From positions 1,240,001 to 1,304,000 of the forward strand of contig JAPNXP010000014.1 in assembly GCA_028753945.1 (NCBI GenBank): a stretch of 64,000 nucleotides of DNA, read 5' to 3'. This stretch comes from Hexactinellida sp. DTS-2022. Taxonomy: Eukaryota; Porifera; Hexactinellida. The notes under the pieces are model-generated. The model did no database searches, had not been told where the DNA came from, and saw nothing but the letters and a program-made list of their open reading frames with translations. Below, piece after piece: positions 41,711 to 52,569 of this stretch. A program made the position numbers and the translations under genes. Each line of letters starts with the position of its first letter. Positions within the stretch are counted from its first letter, which is position 1.

Positions 41711-43428
41711 CTATCCGGAAGCGTTAAATAGATCTCTCCGGTGTTTTTCAAACAATTCCTCCTCTTTAGTCTCAGTTAGGAGTTCAATACTGGTAATCAA
41801 CACATTAGTATCATCCACAAAGATCTCCGTTTCGGTTAACCGCCGACAATGAAGTCCAGAACTGTGAATACCAACTAGCCCCTGCAGAATTAGTAACAAA
41901 ACTTGTTTTTTGGATAAATCCGGTGGCGCACTAAAATATTGGAGAAGATTCTTACCCACTATTGTGGAGTGTTTCAGGAAAGCTTTCTTACCAGATTTGC
42001 TGAAGAACATTCCATCACAATTCAGAACGGAGTCACATTTGATTTTGGAAAAAGCATTCACATTCTTAATGAAAATCAATTGGTGTTCGCTACTTACCAA
42101 TTTAAATTCTCTAAGCAGGCATTGCTCTTCGTTGAAAGTTGTTAGAAATGTAGACTCAGGAAAAAGCGAAACTTCCTTAAGGTCCCCAAATAGTCTTCTT
42201 CCCATGAGGGCATGTAAATCGGTCCAAATTCAATCTGACGTTGTAATGCCAGATTTGGGTAGATGATTGGGAGTTCTGAAAAATGCGAGGCCAATTCAGA
42301 GACACTCAAAAGCTACTCGTGCTCTCTCAGCAGCAACTTATGGAATTTGCCTAGAAGCGAACTAATATTGGTCTCGATTGCAGACACATATTGTCAAAGT
42401 CTGAATCTTCAACTGCCTCTTGCAGATCGACTCGCAGATGTCTAAGGTCAGTTCTCATTTTCTTACATTCTTCTTCGTCACCTGTAGCTTAGTCAGGGAG
42501 GGCGGGTTCGACTCGTACAATTGTAGCAATTCCAGCTCATTGAGCAGCTCTGGAACGAGGGTGCTCTTTTCCGATAATTCTCTCTTCAACTCGTAGGTGC
42601 TTTGTCTCTCGGACTGTTCACTACCAGATGCCCGAATAATCTTGTGTATAAGCACGCCAATACCCTCCCCCTCTCCTCCACAATTTCTTCATTCGGGTCA
42701 AGACTCAACAATTGTTGATAGAATATTAAGGAGCCTTGTAGCTTAGGACATAATTCACCAAGCCCTATTTCCTGTTCCTGGCCGATTTTGGATAAGGTTT
42801 CGATTAGATTGGAGATGCTGAGAATTAGTTTGGCTCTGCACTCGTTCCTTAGAGCTACGATCCGGGAGAGCTCTTCGCCCAAAGAGCAGCACCGGATCTG
42901 ACCTATCAGATTTGCAAGCTGTTCCCGATTAGAGCGGACCTCCACCACTTCTGGCATCTGGCTGAGGGAAAACCTACTCCTGTTGGACAGGACTTCTTTC
43001 TCGATATCGCTGAGGGAAGTAGCCTCCTGGCCGGAGTAGAGCTGTTTCTTGGCGCTAATAAATGTTTTAAGTTTTTCAGCTAATGTGTCGAACAGCTGCT
43101 GACACCTGACAGCACTCTCTAATATTTCTAATTTGGCTTTCAGCTCAAAATTTTGAGATTCGAGAGAGATTAAATGCCCACTTGTGGCCTTCATCCTCTC
43201 TTCCATGAACTCCAGCTCATGCATGTACCGAGTTGTAATTTCGGGTCCATGCAGCGGATCGTATTGTTGTTGCTGTTGCTGTCGCTGTCGCTGCTGTTCT
43301 TGTTGCTGCTGTTCTTGTTGCTGCTGTCGCTGCTGTTGCTGTCGCTGCTGTTCTTGTTGTTGCTGCTGCTGTTCTTGCTGTCGCTGTTGGGAAATGGATT
43401 TATGATAATCTTTTCCAACAAAATTCAC
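41711..43428 (-). pseudogene. PolyQ/coiled-coil/kinase-like gene, frameshifted
   Basis: From the ATG at 43428 the protein begins with about 45 residues rich in Q, with R and E, encoded by CTG/TTG-type repeats. About 220 residues of coiled coil follow, for example EITTRYMHELEFMEERM, down to about 42680. The reading then continues in other frames (LIHKIIRASGSEQSERQST, then GDEEECKKMRTDLRHLRVDL, then a piece with LASHFSELPIIYPNLALQRQ). It ends in the 41711-42205 frame, where ILQGLVGIHSSGLHCRRLTE and TEIFVDDTNVLI resemble the catalytic-loop region of a protein kinase with the HRD motif degraded. At least four frame changes make it a probable pseudogene or a region of poor sequence. I do not recognise a named gene. 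Confidence 0.55.
43262..43390. repeat. CAG/CTG-type trinucleotide repeat (polyQ)
   Basis: Impure runs of TTGCTG, TCGCTG and TTCTTG triplets code for the Q-rich N-terminus of the minus-strand gene. They are interrupted by R and E codons, so they are probably stable. Confidence 0.8.
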
Positions 43429-44016
43429 ATATTTTTAATTATTTATATGTACTTCCTCGCTAATCCCAACAGAGGTGTTCCGATTCAAAAAAAATTATGT
43501 TCCGATTAGTGAATTCCGATAATTTGGATCAAACTTGTCCAAACCTTTTTAAACCAAACTAAACATGTAGTATACTACCTAATAACCAAATAATTGTCTG
43601 AGACTTATTAATTTATAATTCCATTGTAATATACGTTGGATCTCCTGTTCGGACTAGCGAGGATGTACTATAAGATAATTTCCAAAGGGAACGCGGAATT
43701 TGACCTACGGCCTACTAGGAATTTGACCTACGTATGATGTAGGAATCTGACCTACGCAAATTCCGAAGTAGGAATTTGACCTACGTATGATGTAGGAATC
43801 TGACCTACGTAGATTGCGAAGTAAGAATTTGACCTACAGTACCCACAATTAAGACTTAGATCAACAAAAGTGATTACATTAAGTACTATTCTTAACGCAG
43901 ACATTTGCTAATGTACAAATTATAACAAAGATACACATTTTCAGTGATTATAATGTATTTTATTATATTGTAGATAACGAAGTAATTACGAATGAATTAA
44001 GTCCTAAAACTTGCGC

Positions 44017-44863
44017 TTACTTCCAGATTTCCTGGGTGAAATGAAACCAGCAGCCAGTGATCTGTATTCCTGGGAATAATCGTTTGAAAACATTCCTAGG
44101 TGCCTTTTCGAAATCGCTGATGGCCATTTTTGGAGAAAATTCCAGAATTATTTCGAGTAATTTCACGAGAACTGTAAAGTATAGCTCTTCGGTCTTATTT
44201 TGCATCAAAATGTGAACAGCAGGAACACTGGTCGATTAAATGATATGAAAATTGTGAATAGCTGGTAAAATAAACGCGGTACTGTGTAGAATGTGCCATC
44301 AAATTGAATTTGTTGAGCTACCTTTAGCTTCTCGAGCATGAAGTCTGATACTAGAATAACTGCTGACCCTCCATTTATATTAACAGTTGCCTTATACAAA
44401 TGGGAATATGGAGTTTCAATAATTAGTTGGCAGAAATCTTGAATATCCTTTGGGAGAGGTGGGAGTAATTTTCTTCTTCTTTTGCACATGCTACTTTCTA
44501 TTTCTTGAAATGATACCAATGTGCTAGCAGGATCTCCCCGACATGTATTATTGAAAACTTCGCGTAATTTTCTGAGACACATTCAGCGGCTCTTTTCAAC
44601 TGATTCCGTAAAGCGATTTCGGGACGTTTGTATGCATTCTCATCATGGTGGTGTTCCCGTGTTAACCTTAAAGTATTAGCAACATGATCAATATGAGCAT
44701 ATCCTGGACATCCTGAGGCTCTATTGAGTGTGCATTTAACGTAGGAGCAACTTTGGGAGGAGCGAACTTTCACGTATAAATAACCTCCTGATTCGTAATT
44801 AAGAGGATTAACCTTTTTCCCTTCAACCATAGAATATTCCATTTGGCAAACAATAGTAAACAA
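44017..44863 (-). pseudogene. FLYWCH/MULE transposase relic
   Basis: A FLYWCH-type finger is readable at 44800-44640 (GGYLYVKVRSSQSCSYVKC, SGCPGYAHI, LTREHHHDE). The first catalytic part follows (VAQQIQFDGTFYTVPRLF, about 44310), then the second (MAISDFEKAPRNVFKRLFPG with WFHFTQEIW, 44130-44020). Frame changes lie near 44575 and 44215. The C-terminal third with the catalytic glutamate is absent, so the element cannot move itself. It is more distant from the 12.5-kb MULE than that pair is from each other. Confidence 0.75.
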
Positions 44864-45466
44864 TAAATATCCAATATTTTTCCGTTGAATATGAGTATAC
44901 TATATGTACGTATATATCGCATATATATATATATAAATGACATGCAGCCATTCTAAGAAGTGGTTAAATGTTATTATTTCCCACTTCACTTGAACAATTG
45001 AAGTATTTTTTATCACTCTTCTCGATTTGTTTAATGCATTATTGTTCGCCATCTACTTTTAACAATTGTGTGAGAATAAATTCGTACCTCAAAAGTGCAA
45101 AGGTTTCTCAATACTTAGATCAAATTCCCACGTTGGTCAAATTCCAACATAGGAATATATGTAGGTCATATTCCTACTCCTTATGTAGGTCATATTCCTA
45201 CACCGGTATATATGTAGGTCAGATTCCTACTCCTTATGTAGGTCATATTCCTAAATCGGAATATATGTAGGTCATATTCCTACTCCTTATGTAGGTCATA
45301 TTCCTACACCGGTATATATGTAGGTCAGATTCCTACTCCTTATGTAGGTCATATTCCTAAATCGGAATATATGTAGGTCATATTCCTACTCCTTATGTAG
45401 GTCATATTCCTACTCCTTATGCAGGTCATATTCCTACACCGGTATATATGTAGGTCATATTCCTAC

Positions 45467-46171
45467 TAGAGGTGAGCGTCGTGTTGAAATTTGTCTTTTA
45501 CACTAACACGACACGAAACATATGACATGAACACGACACGAACACGAAATTCGCCACACAAACAGAACACGACACGAACACGAACACGAAACACGAAACA
45601 CGAAACACGAACACGAAACACGAAACACGAAACACGAATATCAATAAAAAACTCGAAACTCGGACACCGAATACATAGTTTTGAAAAATCAAATTAATAT
45701 ATATAAATTAAGAAATCATAACATTCATAATTATATTTGAATGTAAATAAGTCGAAGCGTGGACCACGGTCTATATTATGAACGCAATATGGAAGAATTG
45801 TCTCAAATACTAGTGACAATATAAGAAAGCAATTGTGGTTGAACAACAATTTAACGGGAACACAAAAGTGAAATAGGAATACAATACAATAACTTGAATA
45901 CCACAAGTATTGTATAATTTTAATAACAAAACCTCGATGAATTTTAACCCAACACCATACGAAGACGATCAAGATACATGAACTTTGAACACGAAAACGA
46001 CACGAACACGAAAGTTTTGGCACAGCACGACACGAACACGACACGAGACATAAACCTTGAACACGAACACGACACGAACACGAAAACTTTGGTCTAACAC
46101 GACACGAACACGAATTCGTGTCGTGTCGTGTTCGTGTTCGTGTCGTGTTCGTGTCTTGTCGCTCGGCTCTA
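45467..46171. mobile_element. hAT-type element rich in CACGAA repeats, 8-bp TSD
   Basis: The ends TAGAGGTGAGCG and CGCTCGGCTCTA are imperfect inverses, flanked by the perfect 8-bp repeat ATTCCTAC (45459-45466 and 46172-46179). Both subterminal zones are arrays of ACGAACACG and its complement. It has no transposase and is nested in the right end of the MULE. Confidence 0.85.
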
Positions 46172-46299
46172 ATTCCTACTCCTTATGTAGGTCATATTCC
46201 TGATTCAAAAAATGCGTAGGTCAAATTCCTATAATCTTAGAGTAGGTCAAATTCCTACTTCGATGTAGGTCAAATTCCGGCGTCGCCTTTCCAAATAGT

Positions 46300-47027
46300 A
46301 CTGCTGATTATCAACAGACCGGCTAACTGGTTAACGAAATCTGTAACCGCCAGGGCCGGCGGAAGAGGGGCGGTTGGGGCGGCCTGGGCCGCCCCACTTT
46401 TTCTGTGATTTGTATGGTACTTTGAAATTTCGCGGGCGTGGTTCGTAATACTATTATACAAGGCTGCCAGACATCTCACAAGGCCGCCCCACCTCTCACG
46501 AGCTTCCGCCGGGCCTGGTAACCGCTAACTGATATTTAATAGCAACATTTTAAGCGGTTAGCCCCGGTTAACAAATCCAGCCTTGTATAAACAATAGCTA
46601 AGGGTGGGGTTGGTTAACCGTTTGGGCCACGGTTACGATTGTCTTCACACTACGGTTAACCGGTTAACAGCCACTGAAAGTTAAATCAAAATATAGAGAC
46701 ATTTTCAGAAAATATTTAAATTTTTAGTACCGACAAATACATTCTTTTTACCAAGTACTCTATAAGTACAATTAACATAAGCACAAGTTTATCAGTTCAG
46801 GTTACTTCTACAATGCTGTCAGGACAACTTGTCACCAAAATACATCGTGTTCTATGGGTAATAAGATAAACAATTATTATATTCTGAACAAAATGCGTGC
46901 AAATTAACAATTTTATCCTAAAATTTGTACTTCTAATTGTAATATTAACATATCGGTTAACTGATCACTAAAATCCGTACAGTTAACCGGTATTAGCGGC
47001 GGTTAACCGAATCCAGCCTTGATTTAA
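46300..47027. repeat. Cluster of GGTTAACCG-ended repeats
   Basis: ACCGGCTAACTGGTTAACG (46318), CCCCGGTTAACAAATCCAGC (46563), GGGGTTGGTTAACCG (46605) and GGTTAACCGAATCCAGCC (47002) mark two adjacent foldback units, each a few hundred bp. Related ends occur at 19603-19756. Exact target duplications were not resolved. Confidence 0.5.
46351..46517. mobile_element. hAT-type MITE, 8-bp TSD
   Basis: The 167-bp element starts CAGGGCCGGCGGAAG and ends CTTCCGCCGGGCCTG. It is flanked by the perfect repeat GTAACCGC (46343-46350 and 46518-46525) and is nested in the GGTTAACCG repeat. Confidence 0.9.
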
Positions 47028-47029
47028 TA

Positions 47030-47541
47030 TTTTCTGAAGGACGAAATGTAGCAGTAGTAAGGAATAAAAACAAAGCTGAACCTTACTAATTATGTAGTAT
47101 AAATAAATGTTATATTGTGCTGATCAGCATGGGCGGAAATTGAATCGTAACCGTAGCCCCAGAATTTACCATTGAATAAAATATTGGGAACAAGAAGATA
47201 CTCTCTCTCCCCTCCCCAACTTGAGGGTGGGGTCGACTCCTCCCTCCTGGCGTTATACAGTAAGTGGCTTAGAAATTAGTACTTATCTCAAGTGTCACTA
47301 AGTGTCTCTTTAACAACAATCAGCCCTTATTTGCAAGTACGTAGTTAATTCTAAATTCGTATTTAGCATATGTAATTACTTAAAATAACCGTCTAAAGCT
47401 AGTCTCTAAGTAAATTCTAATATTTTACAAACTTGTTTACCTATATTGTCAATAACAACAACAAGAACAACAACAAAAATAAATATTTGTATTATAAATT
47501 TGTAAATGGGTCAATTGTGTTCAGCATACTTGCGTACATAT
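47030..47541. other. Non-coding, partly related to the 143-bp repeat
   Basis: At 47380-47530 the words TTGTTTACCTATATTGTCAA and GCATACTTG match the inverted form of the tandem unit at 31864-32645, and recur at 47850-47940. This indicates an old GT/hairpin-family copy that the next MITE interrupts. Confidence 0.45.
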
Positions 47542-47796
47542 CAGAGACGGAACCGGTCGGATCTGACCGGCACCGGTCGACCGGTAGGGTCGGATCGGGT
47601 ACCGGTCGGAACCTTGACCGGCCGGTCGAGATCTCTATATGATCTATTCGATATCATAATATCATAATTTGTTTTCTATTATTTATAAATTATTGTTAGC
47701 TATGATTGACCGGTCGACCGGCCGGTCGGATCGGGTCAAATTTCCAACTGCACCGGTCGGGTCGGGTCATGAAAATCCCGACCGGTTCCATCTCTG
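47542..47796. mobile_element. hAT-type MITE, 8-bp TSD
   Basis: The 255-bp element starts CAGAGACGGAACCGGTC and ends GACCGGTTCCATCTCTG. It is flanked by the perfect repeat GTACATAT (47534-47541 and 47797-47804). It is rich in CCGGTCG words and non-coding. Confidence 0.9.
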
Positions 47797-48368
47797 GTAC
47801 ATATAACTCCCGTTGTAAGTTAGGCTCTATGTTAATTTGGAATATTCATTAATTTGTTTACCTATATTGTCAATAACAAGAAATAGACATAATAGAAATT
47901 TGTGAGTGTAAAATTCGTATTGAGCATACTTGGTTACCTAGTATTCACATTTAAAAGTGAACAAATAACTGGATTAGATCTGGGATATAATTAACTTTTA
48001 ACACCCATAATATTTAGTTAAACATTTTCTATTAGTATGACTCAATCTCGCCTCAACATATATAGTATCAATCGGTACCTCTTGTTCTCGCCACTTGTCG
48101 TGGGGCCACTCTTTTTGCCGCCGCCTCCGCCACTCCTGCCGCCACTTCCGCCACTCCTGCCGCCGCATAAATGCGCCAGGATAATCTAAACATTAGGTTT
48201 GTTTAGGAACTATAGCGGAGTACACTATGTCTATTTAGGTACGATCGAGGGGTGCATAATCGAAATAAGGGGGTACTGCACCCCCCAAAAGAGGCCTAGC
48301 GAGAACACTGATATTACTATTATAAGTCTTAATTCCTTACTTCATGATTGCTTCTCCGCCTGCAGACG

Positions 48369-48502
48369 GGCAGCTCAGGAGTATCAGGGACAGAGACAGG
48401 TCTGAGGGGGCCCTTCTCAGCTGAGAAGGCCCCCCTCAGACCCTGTCTCTGTCCCTGATACTCCTGAGCTGCCTGAGTGACACTGAGCTCAGTGTCACTC
48501 AG
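48369..48502. repeat. Two adjacent near-perfect palindromes
   Basis: 48369-48473 is a 105-bp palindrome centred on CTCAG/CTGAG near 48420, with only small indels in G or C runs between the arms. It is followed directly by a 30-bp perfect palindrome (48473-48502, centre GAGCTC). There is no loop, so both could extrude as cruciforms. An open minus-strand frame runs into them from 48598, reading MTELLTTPENSDQLDSKSS, but I do not recognise it. Confidence 0.8.
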
Positions 48503-48694
48503 AGTCAAAGCGTCTAATTTGAATGCGGTGAGTTCATCTCCAGAAGATTTGGAGTCTAACTGATCGCTGTTCTCAGGAGTGGTGAGTAATTCGGTCATTC
48601 TAATTTTGATGAAAATGTAGCCACAAATATAGCAATGTTGAATAATATAAAATCATTAGTTTTCAATAGCGACCATTGAAATAAGCTGTTGAGA

Positions 48695-48804
48695 CAGAGA
48701 TGGGCTATAGGAAATTCCTATAGCCCATCTCTGTAGCCCATCTCATGTTGTATTTATTAAATCTGCATTCCTATTAGGAATGCAGATTTAATAAATACAA
48801 CATG
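48695..48804. repeat. Second pair of adjacent palindromes
   Basis: 48695-48733 (39 bp, CAGAGATGGGCTATAGGA arms) and 48744-48804 (61 bp, CATGTTGTATTTATTAAATC arms) are both essentially perfect and separated by 10 bp, part of which repeats the first arm. They lie 190 bp from the first pair. Confidence 0.8.
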
Positions 48805-48809
48805 CAATA

Positions 48810-49380
48810 GTTTGGTCTGATTTCCTATTATTCTCCCACACAGCACTGCTTGACCGCACAACATTATATTTCTTCTTTCTGATATCTAACATTATTTTCA
48901 ACAGTTCGACCTCTTCCAAGGGGAGACACACCTCTCTCTCTCCTGCCCCTATCGTCACATAGCTCCTGCCCTTTCCGCCCTCTTTCTCAATCTAATCTCA
49001 ATCTAATACGATAGCGCCTCAAAATACCACTGTATAATTTGTAATAGCATATCCATGGTTTATATTAGTGTATCATACAGCGCCTCAATATACGAAAGCG
49101 CCTCAAAATACGATACAACAGGTTAATACACCACAGAGATAGGTACAATTTCACTATCTTACCTCACCTAGATATTTTTGTGTTTTGTTAGAGGTTTTTT
49201 TAAAATTGTACCTACTAAGGTATAGTCGGCACAGTAAAAATATTAAAGGCAGTAAGATTAGAACTGGGCCACTATACTATAGTATAGTCGGCACAGTAAA
49301 AATATCAGGCAATAGGAACTAAGAAGTTTTGAATAACAATTTGAGTTTAGTGAAAGTATTTATATATTATAGATACACAG
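48810..49380. other. Non-coding with short palindromic repeats
   Basis: It contains CGCCTCAAAATACGA words (49010-49110). The ACTATAGTATAGTCGGCACAG unit occurs twice (49210-49300) and is shared with 25505-25545 and 54280-54350. No gene was recognised. Confidence 0.45.
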
Positions 49381-49387
49381 TAGCACA

Positions 49388-49530
49388 GGCGTAGCACGCG
49401 GTCCGGCTGATCCGGCTTTGGCCGGACCAGTTTTCTTTTCTTGTACTATATTATATGGGAGGGTCCGGCTTTGGCCGGACCACTTTAACTGTTGGGCCGG
49501 AGACTTTTCAGAGCCGTACGACGCCCCTGA
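49388..49530. mobile_element. Probable hAT-type MITE
   Basis: CAGGCGTAGCACGCGG at the left and CCGTACGACGCCCCTG at the right are loosely inverted, with TCCGGCTTTGGCCGGACCA palindromes inside. Flanks share AGTAG but not a full 8-mer. Confidence 0.5.
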
Positions 49531-49689
49531 GTAGTGCTATAATGTCATAACGGAAATGAGGGTGGTCTTATTCGTTATAAATATAGATGCACTTATTGCG
49601 TCTGAGACTCTGAGTGATAAGAATAGCATCATTATGACATAATGAAATCTGGGCATCCGCAGATTTCAAAATAAAAAGTGCATCAATGT

Positions 49690-50629
49690 TAGGGTACCAT
49701 TGTCCAGTTTTTACCCTGGACAGTCCAGTTTTTTGGGCAAAATTTAGAAATTGTCCAGGTTTGTGATTTGTCCAGTTTTTCCCCCAAAATTTGGAATCTG
49801 TCCAGTTTTTGTCCTTTTTTTGACCACCCGGTCATTTTATATAAGTAATAAGACTAATTTTGTCTTATATTCCTTTATGTAACGATTCTAATTGCATGTG
49901 ATTGCGGTATATTCGGTTATCGATAATTTTGTACAGGACGGTCATTTTATATGGAACCATAACCCAACCTGAATTTCAAGTTTCATATTTGTATTCTGAA
50001 AATTATATCTTGCAAGTCTAATTGTTCATTATTTTTCGTATCATATATAATCCTGGAGTGATATCAAAATATTATTTTCCTAATCTCCAAAAAAATTCAT
50101 AGTTGGTCTCATTTGTATTCCTCATTTATCATAGAAATTTGTCAACTTCATTTATTTGTATCCTTAATTTCAACATTTGTATTTATATTTTCATTTATTT
50201 CACATGATATATCAGAATATTTAAAGTTCTTATTTAGTAATATTGTAGTAGTTGGGCTATAAATTATATGGAATAAGCTCACGGTACAAATTGGAAGGTA
50301 ATACAGACAAATTTTGATAGTCGCCTGATTTAGATATTAACGAGAGTGCTTATAAACTGAGGTATATTTTCTATATTACTAAAGTAGAATAGAGTATAAG
50401 CAATGGCTTATCGTGAATTTGAGTGAACAATTTTAACTTGAAATTATATACTCTTATATATCAGAGTATGGAATATACAATTTTAGCACTCCTACGCTCA
50501 TGATGTGAGATTTATCGCGGTTTTAGATTTGTCCAGGTTTTGGATTTTACGTGTCCAGGAATGTCCAGTTTTTTTGGACAAAAAATGGAAAATGTCCAGG
50601 TTTTCGGTCAAAGCCATCTGGTCACCCTA
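49690..50629. mobile_element. hAT-type non-autonomous element, 940 bp, 8-bp TSD
   Basis: It begins TAGGGTACCATTGTCCAG and ends CCATCTGGTCACCCTA, with the perfect repeat ATCAATGT on both sides (49682-49689 and 50630-50637). Both ends are followed by GTCCAGTTTTT words. The 750-bp AT-rich middle has no transposase. It is the largest member here of the TAGGGTGACC family. Confidence 0.9.
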
Positions 50630-50639
50630 ATCAATGTTG

Positions 50640-52010
50640 GCAAACAGTATGAAAGGAACCATTATTATTGTAGATAATTCACATCTAAAATTAGTTATTG
50701 AAGGGCCCAAGGGGTGAATTACCAGATGAAGGAACACCCACGAAGTTATTCCTCTATATACATAAAATTTAGTCTACTCGTTGGTTACTACGTATAAATA
50801 GATACAATTATTGAATAAAAGTAGTTTATTCGAATATTACATATAATTTTAGCAGTATTATTTTGAAAATGACGAATTCTATAAGATTTGATATCTGTTG
50901 GATGAGAAGCATCCTGAGGAAGTCTCCTTCGGCAAGGACAATGAATTGCCTCCAGCGAAATATCGACATGCTAGTCAAAGAGAAGCTCAGGAGTATTGTG
51001 AGCATCCGCGGCCAGGAAGCAGGCAAGGAGGGCTCTGAGGATTATTAGGCGGAAGTGCCTAAACTAAAGAGAGCGACTCTGGATGGCCTTAGTTCATTAT
51101 TAGGTAATGACTCACTATCTCAAAAATTATCAAAGTTAGGCATAGAAAATGTATTATCGATGAATAGGAAGTTACCTATTCCGGACAGATCAGTACCAGT
51201 CTAGTTTATATAACATTGATAGTTTTTGAGTTATGGCACATTTTAGGAAATATACATTTTCCATGGCAACCGAGGAATGTGTAATATTCCATTTATAATT
51301 TCGATATATTTTATTCTACTAGTACTTCTGGGTATAACCATGTTCCAATTTAGAACATTTATAACGCGTTTAACTATGTTAATAACTATGTTAAGTATGC
51401 TAGAAAGCAAGATAATTCGCAACCAAAATTACCATAACGTCATCAGATGATGACATATCACAATTCTGGAGGGTGCTATGTATACCTGGATACCATATTC
51501 CTATATAGTTAATACAGCTCTTTTCAGCTCTATCATTGCTAATTATAGGAATAAAGATCAATTCTCCATTTCTCAATGCACTTTAAGTAATCCATGGTAC
51601 ACAAATTTTCGCTTAAAACTCAAGCCTTTTATATCGAAGGTCACGGCCTACTATATAAAGGCCATTTCACTGCTTTGGACCAGGGATAAGATAAAGGCGG
51701 GTTTATTTTTCTAACTGTAACAAATTATCTGATTAATACTATTATACTAGACTCATTATATCAACTATACATATCAAAGTAGTATATTTGGTTCATAGTT
51801 GTCTCCCAACATTAATTCAAGCTCAAGTATAGTAGTAGAATTATGAAAACTAAGCAAATATTTAGAGGAATTTCTTGATAAGTTTCTTTGGGGCAGGTAG
51901 TAGGAACAATATGATTATTTGCCTTGTTGCTGTTAAGTAACAATTGGCTACTGTTGTTAAAATTTAAAGTAATAAATTGATTTTCCTTCTGTACTAAGCA
52001 ATCTATATGT
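50640..52010. other. Non-coding stretch
   Basis: Short open frames at 50863-51048 and 51478-51714 match nothing I recognise and show no domain. Words such as AACCATGTTCCAATTTAGAAC and TTATAACGCGTTTAACTATG (51338-51380) also occur at 31438-31475, which marks an old dispersed repeat. Confidence 0.4.
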
Positions 52011-52012
52011 TA

Positions 52013-52331
52013 TGTCGATTTTACAAAAATTCAACTCCCAAAATGTCGATTTTGTAAAATCAACATACAAACTTAAGTTTAATTTGTAAAATAGTTGATT
52101 TTATAAAATCGACATTTTTAATTACTGTAGTTGATTTTGTAAAATCGACATTTCACAATGTCGATTTTATAAAATCAACATTTTTAATTAGTTGATTTTG
52201 TAAAATCGACATTTTAGAATGTCGATTTTACAAAATCAACATATTTTATTTATTGATTTTGTAAAATCAACATTTCAGAATGTCGATTTTACAAAATCAA
52301 CTAATTGGAAATGTCGATTTTATAAAATCAA
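52013..52331. repeat. Alternating inverted minisatellite (GATTTTGTAAAATC)
   Basis: At least ten copies of a unit of about 24 bp containing GATTTTGTAAAATC or GATTTTACAAAATC alternate with ATGTCGATTTT and AATCAACAT joints. The array is palindromic at every scale. No gene lies near. It could be a satellite or the swollen core of a foldback element. Confidence 0.75.
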
Positions 52332-52454
52332 GGCTTCATTCTTAAGGTGTTAATACTTGAATCCTCTAAGGAGACGTTATGACCCTATTTATCAGGCTGT
52401 CCCTCCACAATCCCGTCTTTCAGGCTAGCGACCTTACCAAAATTTCTGACCCCG

Positions 52455-52565
52455 ATACACGTTTTTTATTATAAGGAACCCTAATTCAAACTTCAGGCTG
52501 AAGTTCCTTATTTTTTGCCAATTTCAGCCTCAAAGTTCCTTATTGGTTCCTTATTTTCTTGGGCT
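52455..52565. repeat. Short dispersed repeat (AAGGAACC unit), inverted
   Basis: This is an inverted copy of the repeat at 25575-25680 and 30430-30560. TTATAAGGAACCCTAATTC runs to GGTTCCTTATTTTCTTGGGC. A weaker relative lies at 52780-52860. Confidence 0.55.
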
Positions 52566-52569
52566 CGAA

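Larger units (their letters stand above)
43687..46287. mobile_element. MULE with GTAGGTCAAATTCC tandem ends
   Basis: The left end has GGAATTTGACCTACG-like words (43693-43845). The right end has many inverted TAGGTCATATTCCTAC words (45120-45466 and 46172-46280). Outer edges GGGAACGCGGAATTTG and CAAATTCCGGCGTCGCC mirror each other. The direct repeat TTTCCAAA flanks them (43679-43686 and 46288-46295). A decayed MULE transposase lies inside on minus, and a hAT element is nested in the right end. Confidence 0.75.

Noticed and set aside
45491-45697. Small charged protein with T-R-N-T-K-H repeats
   Set aside because: It is a translation of the CACGAA array inside a hAT element.
50863-51714. Two short open frames as genes
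   Set aside because: No domain, no start context and no conserved motif. They are within the length expected by chance.
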